Positions 57,580 to 64,000 of a DNA stretch of 64,000 bases are shown here, piece after piece. Origin of the DNA: Mesotaenium endlicherianum. Lineage: Eukaryota > Streptophyta > Zygnematophyceae > Zygnematales > Mesotaeniaceae. Both the position numbers and the translations under genes were made by a program. The notes below the pieces were generated by a model that had not been told where the DNA came from, searched no databases, and saw nothing but the letters and a program-made list of their open reading frames with translations. The DNA lies in assembly GCA_009602735.1 (NCBI GenBank), contig WELA01005067.1, positions 111,110 to 175,109 of the forward strand. The letters are read 5' to 3'. The stretch's first letter is position 1. The number at the start of each line of letters is the position of its first letter.

Positions 57580-60345
57580 CAACACAGGGGCAGTGCCGCA
57601 GCAGCCAACCCGCCCCGGGCATGCAAAAACACATCGACACGGGGGTTGGCAGCTGCAGCACTGCAGCTAGCCAGCCAGCACCGGGAAAGCAACAAAACAG
57701 GAATACGAGGGGTGCAGCAAACAAAAAGCAAGACGGGGGCGGGCAGCTGCAGCACAGCAGCAACCAGCCAGCTCATCCCGGGCAAGCAAAACACAACACG
57801 GGGGAAGTCAGCTGCGGCACTGCAGCGGCCAGTCCGCCCCCGGCAAGCAGAAACACAATAGGAGCTGCAGCACTGCAGCAAGCCAGCCAGCCCCGAGCAA
57901 GCAAACAAACAGGGACACGGGGGCGGCTAGCTGCACCACTGCAGCAAGCACCCCGCCCCGACTGAAGCACAAACGCAACAAAACGGGGGCAGCCAGCTGC
58001 AGCACTGCAACAGCCAGCCCGCCCAAATAATACAGCAACAGTAAAATTGCAAACAGCCAGCCAAGCAGCTGCAAAACTGCTGCAGCCAGCCGGCCACGAG
58101 GAAAGAGCAAGCAAGGGGCGGCTGCAGCACAGCAGCAGCCAGAAAGCCCCAAACAAAATGCAAGCAAGGGGCGGCTGCAGTTCAGGCAAACAAACTTGAC
58201 CAGACCGTCCCAACTAAAGAAATAAAGAAACAAGCAAGGGGCGGGCGGCTGCAGTACTGCAGCAGCTAGTCCGCCCTGAGCAAGCAAACAAAAAGCAACA
58301 CGAGAGTGGGCAGCTGCAGCACTGCAGCAAGCTAGCCAGCCTAGAGCAAGCAAAAAAAGAGGGACATAGGGGTGGGCAGCTGCGACAGCTGCAGCACTAC
58401 AGCAGCCAGTCCGCCCCGAGCAAGCAAAAGATCAGGGACCCGGGGGCGGGAGGCTGAAGCACTGCAGCAACCAGCCCGCCCCGGGCAAGCAAGAACCCAA
58501 CATGGGGACGGCCGGCTGCAGCACAGGAGCAGCCAGCCCGCCCCGAGCAAGCAAACAAAAAGCGACACAGGGGTCGGCAGCTGCACCACTGTAGCAGCCA
58601 GCCCGCCCCGGGCAAGCAGAAACACAACACGGGGGCGGCCGGCTGCAGCACAACAGCAGCAAGCCCGCCCCAACCAAGCAAGCAAACTAAAAGCAGCCAG
58701 ACAAACTTGACCAGCACGCCTCGACTAAAGAAACAAAGAAACAAGCAAGGGGCGGGCGGCTGCAGGGCTGCAGCAGCCAGCCCGCCCCGAGCAGGCAAGA
58801 AAAGAGGGACACAGGGGTGGGCAGCTGCAGCACTGTAGCAAGCCAGCCAGTCCCGAGTAAGCAAAAAGAGAGGGACACGGGGGCGGCCAGCTGCAGCACT
58901 GCAGCAGCCAGCCCGCCCCGAGCAAGCAGAAACACAACACGGGGGCGGCCAGCTGCAGCACAGCAGCAGCCAGCCCGCCCCGAGCAAGCAAACAAACACG
59001 GACACGGGGGCGGCCAGCTACAGCACTGCAGCAAGCCAGCTAGCCCCAGAAAGCAAAAAACCAAGGACACGGGGGCGGGCAGCTGGGGCACTGCAGCAAG
59101 CAGCCCACCCCAATTGAAGCACAAACGCAACAAAACAGGGGCGGCCAGCTGCAGTATTGCAGCAGCCAACCCGCCCGACTAGTACACCAACAAAAAAAAT
59201 TGCAAACAGCGAACTGGGCACCTGCAGAACTGCAGCAGCCAGCCACTCCGGCACCGAGGAAAGAGAAAGCAAGGGGCGGCTGCAGCACAACAGCAGCCAG
59301 ACCGCCCCTACAAAATGCAAGCAAGGGGCGGCTGCAGTTCAGCCGCTCAAACTTGACCAGCCCGGCCGCGACTGAGGAAACAAAGAAACAAGCAAGGGGC
59401 GGGCGGCTGCAGCACTGCAGCGGCCAGCTCGCCCCAACCAAAGCAAGCAAGGGGTGACGGCTGCAGCACTGCAGCAACCAGACCGCCTCGACATAACCAA
59501 TAGAAGAGGGAAAGGGAGGGAAGGGCACCTGATGCGCTAGCCCCGACGGTTGCTCGTTGATAGGCGCAGGGGATGCAGACTATGTCAGGGCGAGCTCCTG
59601 CAGCACTGCAACAATCGAACAACAAAGACCAAAGCAAGAAAGGGGCTGATGCAGTTCAGCCAGCCAACTTTGGCCAAAACAAGCAAGGAGCGAGCGGCTG
59701 CAGCACTGCAGCAGCCAGCCCGACCCGACTAAAACAAACATACAGCAACAAGGGGCGGGCAGCTGCGGCACTGCAGCAGACAACCCGCCCCGAACAAAGA
59801 AACAAATAAAAAAGCAAGGGGCAGGCAGTTGCCGCACCGCAGCAGCCAGCCCGCCCCGGGGCAAGCAATAAAAAACTAGGACAGGGTCGGGTAGCTGCAG
59901 CACTGCAACAGCCAGCCCGCCCCGAGTAGAGCAAGCACCAAAAGTGCAACACGGGGGCGGGCAAACAAACAGAAAACAAACAAACGGAACAAAGCAAACA
60001 AAAGAACAAACAAATAGCAAACAAGCAGAAAGTAAGGGGCCACTGCAGCACACAGCAGCCAAGCCGTCCCGGGCAAGCAGAAACACAACACGGGGGCCGC
60101 CAGCTGCAGCACTGCAGCAAGCCAGCCAGCCCCGAGCAAGCAGACAAATAGGGACACAGGGGCGGCCCGCTGCAACACTGCAGCAGCTAGCCCGCCCCGG
60201 GCAATCAGAAACACAACACGGGGGCGGCCAACTGCAGCACAACAGGATCTAGCCCGCCCCGGGCAAGCAAAAACACAACACGGGGGCGGCCAGCTGCAGC
60301 ACTGCAGCAAGCCAGCGAGCCCCAAGCAAGCAAACAAACAGGGAC
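57580..60345. repeat. GC-rich minisatellite inside the hAT element, about 2.8 kb
   Basis: Some 40 imperfect copies of a roughly 60-75-bp unit. Core words are CAGCTGCAGCACTGCAGCAG, CCAGCCCGCCCCG and GAGCAAGCAAACA, followed by an A/C-rich stretch and ACACGGGGGCGG. Each unit contains the palindrome CTGCAG. The array lies between the transposase start codon and the right terminus, where promoter, 5' untranslated sequence and subterminal binding sites are expected. Long Leu/Ala/Cys- and Gln/Pro-rich open frames in it are artefacts of the repeat. Confidence 0.9.
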
Positions 60346-61254
60346 ACTGAGGCACCAGGCACACTTGCTACAAAAGTACCTCTGGAGCTACTGATGCCTG
60401 GAAGAAGAGCTTCTGATGCATGAAAGATGAAGGTGAAGGCGAAGTGAATGAAGAGCGCAACATGAGAGACAAACACATAAGTGGGATTAGCACATGCTTT
60501 TTTAGTATCCAAACACTCAAAAAAAGGAAGAACAGCAGTAGTTAATATACAACAGGCAGGACATAGAAGTAGTAGAGAACCTACACGATTAGCTAAGAGG
60601 AAAGATAGAGGGGGTGGAAAGCAAATTCACCTGAAATTTACAGGCCAAGGACAATGTGTCAAACTGGCCGCCTTCTTGTGTCAACCTTCCTGAAGAGATA
60701 GAGAACAACAAAGAGAACGGCAAGTAAGCACAATGTAAGCGCAGATGTCAACTCTGAGACCAAGATCGAATATGAGAACATAGACACATGCATAAGCAAG
60801 CACCACATAGTTCCGGATTTGAAAGATTCAGCAAAAATAGCAAAGTACAGAGCAAAGTGCGAGCAAGGTGCAGACGTCAATGAAATATGAGACGAACTTA
60901 CAATGATAGAAGATGTGCGGAATGGACCTCGAAGCACTACAGGGGTCTTAAGTATGTTGCAGGTTTTGCCTCAGAGGGGTCCTAAGTGTGCCCTGAGCAG
61001 CTATGTATGAGCAGCTATGTAGGCAGATGAATGTGCAACGAAATGCTGCGATATACTCGCGGATCCCAAAACATTCGTCTCAAAGTTTCGTCAAAGTTTT
61101 GTGATCTTTCGGGCTCCCGCCGCTCTTTCAAAAACCTTGTGTTAGTGTACTTTCGTTTTCAATTGCGTCGATTGACGCTTCAATCAAATTCACAAGTTAA
61201 ACGAATTGTGTGAAGCCTGACGTGCACGCGTCGAGTCGTTCCTGGGCGGCCGGC

Positions 61255-61336
61255 ACGAGTGAAGACAATTTAGTTCGCTTAGTTCGTGCGAACAACTCAG
61301 TTCGCTTAATTAAGCGTACGAAGGTCGGCCAGTTCG
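61255..61336. promoter_or_regulatory. Right subterminal repeats of the hAT element
   Basis: TTTAGTTCGCTTAGTTCG, CTCAGTTCGCTTAATTAAGCG and GGCCAGTTCGGCGAACGG echo the words at the left end. The plus-strand orientation is the same at both ends for TTAGTTCGC. They probably mark transposase binding (inference). Confidence 0.55.
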
Positions 61337-61362
61337 GCGAACGGCGTAACCCTGCTAAAATC
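61337..61362 (-). repeat. Right terminal inverted repeat and target duplication of the hAT element
   Basis: GCGAACGGCGTAACCCTG (61337-61354) is the exact complement of the left end. CTAAAATC (61355-61362) is the second copy of the target duplication. Confidence 0.96.
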
Positions 61363-62172
61363 ATGGATGGTAACTGTGAAAGCCGCGGCCATGGGGCACG
61401 CGAGGGAAAAAGAAGTATGGGTAAGGATGAGGGGAAGGTAACCCAGATGGTGACCCAGAGACTCGAAGTCAACCCTATACGTAGTGATACCTTGCCACAA
61501 GTCAATGGTGAGCCCGATGAGTAAGTTAAATTCCTGACCCAAGAGGATATCATAAGCGGTGGACTCGGTGACCATGCATTGGGCGTAGAGGGTGACAGCG
61601 GCAGGAATGTGGGCATTGAGAGTGATAGGAATGCGACGACGGGTTTTGTATGCGGTGTGGTTTAAAGAGGACATGGAGGTAGAGACGGGGATGGGACAGG
61701 ATTCGAGATTGGCAGCAGTGATGTTAAGGTGTTGACACATGATGGCACCCAAGAGGATCGGCTGAGAACCCGTATCCAGAATGACCACACGCGGGGCAAG
61801 ACCGGCAATAAGGAGACAGGCATGTTGGTTGTCAAGCATGACATCACGAGGCAATGCACGCTGTCGTTTGAGAGGGGTGAATATAGAAGGAGACGGGACT
61901 GACCTGGATGGAAACGGGCCTTGCAATGGAGAAGGGATGAAGGACGGAGCAGCAAGGGACAGCCCACCTGGCGACGACGCCGTTGTCGACGATGGGGAAG
62001 ATCCAGCGAGGTAAGCGGCCAGGGGTGGCGCCGGTGGACGATTGATAAAGGTCGCTGGAGACACGTGAGGAGCGGGCCTCGATGGAGCAACGGCCCGCGG
62101 ACGCCGGCGGAGGAGCTCGCGTGTGATCTCGTCTTGCGCTTGCGTGAGGGCAACAAAAGACACAGTGAACAA
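61363..62172 (-). other. Retropepsin region of element B (fossil part)
   Basis: The minus strand carries RVVILDTGSQPILLGAIM near 61800-61745, with the D-T-G active-site triad, and AYDILLGQEFNLLIGL near 61550, the second conserved retropepsin block (ILG/LLG). The preceding ~100 residues are Pro/Ser-rich. It lies directly upstream of the methyltransferase part, interrupted only by the hAT element. Confidence 0.82.
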
Positions 62173-62310
62173 GGATGGAGGGAGCAGTGCACCAACTCGT
62201 ACTTGAGAAGCAGGCGGAGGAATGAACGGTGCAGGACGGGGAATAACAGGAATTGGAGCCGGAGCCGTAAGAGCAGGACGAGGCAGTAACTCGTCGGGAT
62301 CACTAGACCT

Positions 62311-64000
62311 CTAAGGCACAGAAGGGAGGAAATCCTCAGCACGCCGAGCATTGGTGACCTGACCGATGCAAGAGGTGACTGTATAGGGAAAATGCCCAGC
62401 GATCGATTGCAGTATTTCCTCGGAAGGACTCGAAACCACCTGGACATCAGCGCGAATGGTAGGGACGGCCACAGGGTCCGCCGAGGTGTGGATTGCCAAA
62501 GCTGCGTCCGCCTCCACCACCACCAACGCCGTAGGAAGGGGGCCTGGATGGGCAGGAGGCGGGGTCGCCGCTCGTGGCGGGCTAGAAGGGTGAGGTAGGT
62601 CCGCCACCACTTGCGCATACGAAGGAGGCAGCAGCAAATCGCGCTCGACAGAAGCCGCCGTCGCACGCAGGTTGTTGCACACCAGCTGGGCCTGCAGCTG
62701 GGCTGCGGGGACGTTGTCGGGAAGGATGATCAAGGTACTTGCATCATCCGAGCAATCTAGCGCATCCCAAACGGGTACGGGCAGCCGAGCATGAGCAGGT
62801 CCTAGAGTATTGTCGGGCTCAAAGAGATCGAACAACCGCGGGAGCTGGGCTGACTGCGCAACACTTCGCCCGTGGTCTGGACCCACAGCCGGTGCGGCAA
62901 GTGCCTCATAAAGGCGACTGTGAACTGCATGGACACCTACGGCCTGTTCACCGTCCTCCTCCTCGGTCACATTTAATGCGCCGTCTAGGGTTCGTGGGAA
63001 CCAGGAAGGGTAAGGGGGTCCAGGTCCACGAGGTGGGAGAGCGTGCAAGCCAACAAACTGAGCAGTAAGAGGATCAGGCTACGACCCCACGGGACGATGC
63101 ATGTCCTGCATACCAGCTTGCATCGCAGCCAACTGCTGACGCATGAAGAAATTCTGGGGTGTGGGGTTAGGGTTAGGTGTAGGGTTAGGGTTAAGATTAG
63201 GGTTATAGTTAAGTCCTAGCACGGCAGCCTGGTATGCGGCCGGATAGGAATTGGGAACAAGTGATGTAGGACCCTAAGACAGAGGGTATGGAGAGAGGTA
63301 CCCCGCAAAATTGCTAGACTGAGACTGATGGACCTGGGTGGAAACCAGCAAAGGCAGAGGGCGGGGAAGCATAGTACGAGGGTACCTGGGCTGCTAGAGC
63401 ACCGCTGAGACCCGCAGGTGGCACTGTGCCCTTCTGGGGCTTGAATGACCACCCTGTCGGCGCCAAGTGGGGATGAAGGAGGAAACACTTCTCCACCAAG
63501 TGGCCCTTCTGACGACAGTAGTCGCATACGGGGACAACGCGCTTGGGGGCGGCAGCCGATCCCGCACCCATGACGGCGGCAGTGGTTGACGTAGCAGGTA
63601 CCTGCACTGCATGTACTCCCTCTGTCCCAACCTTAGCAGGTCTACGCTCGGCTTGCGACGCCGCCTGCACCATCTCTATCTGCTCAGCCCACCGAAAAAC
63701 CTCGTGCACACTCCGCTGGGGTATGGCGGTGAGGGCAAGCTGGTGGTTAAGGGTTTGAAACAGGGAAGCGGAGGCAGAGAAAGCATTGATGAACTTGATG
63801 AAAGCCTGGGTCACATACACATACATGCCTGTATCCTCTCTCAATTGCTTGCAAACGCTCATAGGCCATGTTAGGAGCCTCGCGCGCAGAGCGCACAAAG
63901 TCCCTCAACTCATTCTGGCGGGAGCGAGTGTTAGCAGGGAAGTGCGGACGAAACATCTGCAGGAGTGTGTCAATGCGATCCAAAATTGCTCCAGGCGCAG
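62311..64000 (-). other. gag region of element B (fossil part)
   Basis: It includes a helical capsid-like stretch (QNELRDFVRSAREAPNMAYE near 63890, and FSASASLFQTLNHQLALTAI near 63740), a zinc knuckle CDYCRQKGHLVEKC near 63530-63490, an Asn-Pro-repeat segment near 63150-63210, and acidic, Ala/Pro-rich sequence toward 62311. The 5' end lies outside the window. Confidence 0.75.
63150..63212. repeat. Degenerate TTAGGG-like repeat inside element B gag
   Basis: GGGTTAGGGTTAGGTGTAGG and variants. On the minus strand the same bases read as alternating Asn-Pro codons within a frame that continues into QNFFMRQQLAAMQAGMQ. It therefore looks like a coding microsatellite rather than an interstitial telomere. 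Confidence 0.7.

Larger units (their letters stand above)
53772..61354 (-). mobile_element. Complete hAT transposon, 7583 bp, autonomous-looking
   Basis: Perfect 18-bp terminal inverted repeats (CAGGGTTACGCCGTTCGC at 53772-53789, complement at 61337-61354) and a perfect 8-bp duplication CTAAAATC on both sides. It encodes a DUF659/BED-type hAT transposase on the minus strand with one intron and no disabling change that I can see. The ends carry TTAGTTCGC subterminal words. Between the transposase start and the right end lies about 2.8 kb of GC-rich tandem repeats. It inserted into element B. The perfect ends and duplication point to recent transposition and possible current activity. Confidence 0.95.
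61363..64000 (-). mobile_element. Methyltransferase-bearing Gypsy-like element B (fossil), gag and protease part
   Basis: A minus-strand element running off the right edge of the window and continuing beyond the hAT insertion at 53137-53771. It has a gag region with a CCHC knuckle, a Pro/Ala-rich spacer, a retropepsin and then (past the hAT element) a C5-methyltransferase. No LTR is in view. It is broken, with several breaks, and truncated at 53137. The shared order and the similar protease signature make it a relative of element A. Confidence 0.78.

Noticed and set aside
57580-60345. Long Leu/Ala/Cys-rich and Gln/Pro-rich open frames in both directions
   Set aside because: They are produced by the tandem GC-rich unit. 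All frames stay open by composition and none shows a domain.
61662-62666. 334-codon Arg/Leu/Ser-rich frame on the minus strand
   Set aside because: It is a shadow of the retropepsin and gag frames of element B in another frame, with low-complexity composition.
63150-63212. TTAGGG-like repeats as an interstitial telomere
   Set aside because: The array is short and degenerate, and on the minus strand it reads as Asn-Pro codons continuous with gag-like sequence of element B.
1-64000. CRISPR arrays, bacterial operons or riboswitches
   Set aside because: The gene structure is clearly eukaryotic. The repeats present are LTRs, inverted ends, microsatellites and a minisatellite without regular unique spacers.

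Overview
The window is eukaryotic nuclear DNA from the green lineage, most likely a streptophyte (charophyte-type) alga with a large, transposon-rich genome such as Chara. The clues are: an intron-rich ribosomal protein L5 (uL18) gene with a plant-type C-terminus; a proline/glycine-rich XYPPX-repeat protein of plant type; Ty3/Gypsy chromodomain elements primed by a plant-style initiator-Met primer-binding site; a DUF659-type hAT transposon; and Gypsy-like elements that carry cytosine-5 DNA methyltransferase domains, an arrangement reported before from charophytes and dinoflagellates. The species call is inference.

Layout. 1-6 kb: mostly gene-poor DNA with one complete-looking PIF/Harbinger (Tourist-type) MITE (1714-2291) and a putative two-exon gene of unknown function on the minus strand (3630-4437). 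6-13 kb: a minus-strand Ty3/Gypsy chromovirus (6192-12862, TSD ACCTT) sits inside an unknown minus-strand open frame whose halves lie at 5935-6186 and 12868-13276. 13-19 kb: two small unknown plus-strand frames, a solo LTR (14312-15030), and an old plus-strand Gypsy remnant (about 15641-19008) that carries a 1.25-kb solo LTR of a different family. 19-43 kb: a Russian-doll nest. An old, broken minus-strand Gypsy-like element with a DNA methyltransferase (element A, 19009-22828 and 42093 to about 43400) is split by a minus-strand chromovirus composite (22829-42090). That composite is in turn split inside its 3' LTR by a whole-looking plus-strand sister element (22977-31765) and inside gag by a solo LTR (38738-39450). 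45-51.4 kb: the only clear host genes, a 162-residue proline/glycine-rich protein (plus) and the nine-exon RPL5 gene (minus, 303 residues). 53-64 kb: a second methyltransferase-bearing Gypsy-like element (element B, minus), split by a complete 7.6-kb hAT transposon (53772-61354). The hAT has perfect 18-bp terminal inverted repeats, a perfect 8-bp target duplication, an apparently intact 728-residue transposase with one intron, and about 2.8 kb of GC-rich tandem repeats.

The most unusual content is the pair of independent retroelements in which a C5-methyltransferase lies just downstream of the retropepsin, in element A ahead of reverse transcriptase. The whole-looking chromovirus and its sister copy also share a long extra open frame (566 codons) between pol and the 3' LTR; it encodes a coiled-coil, acidic and SR-rich protein with no recognised family. 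All database-level assignments here rest on motif recognition by eye.
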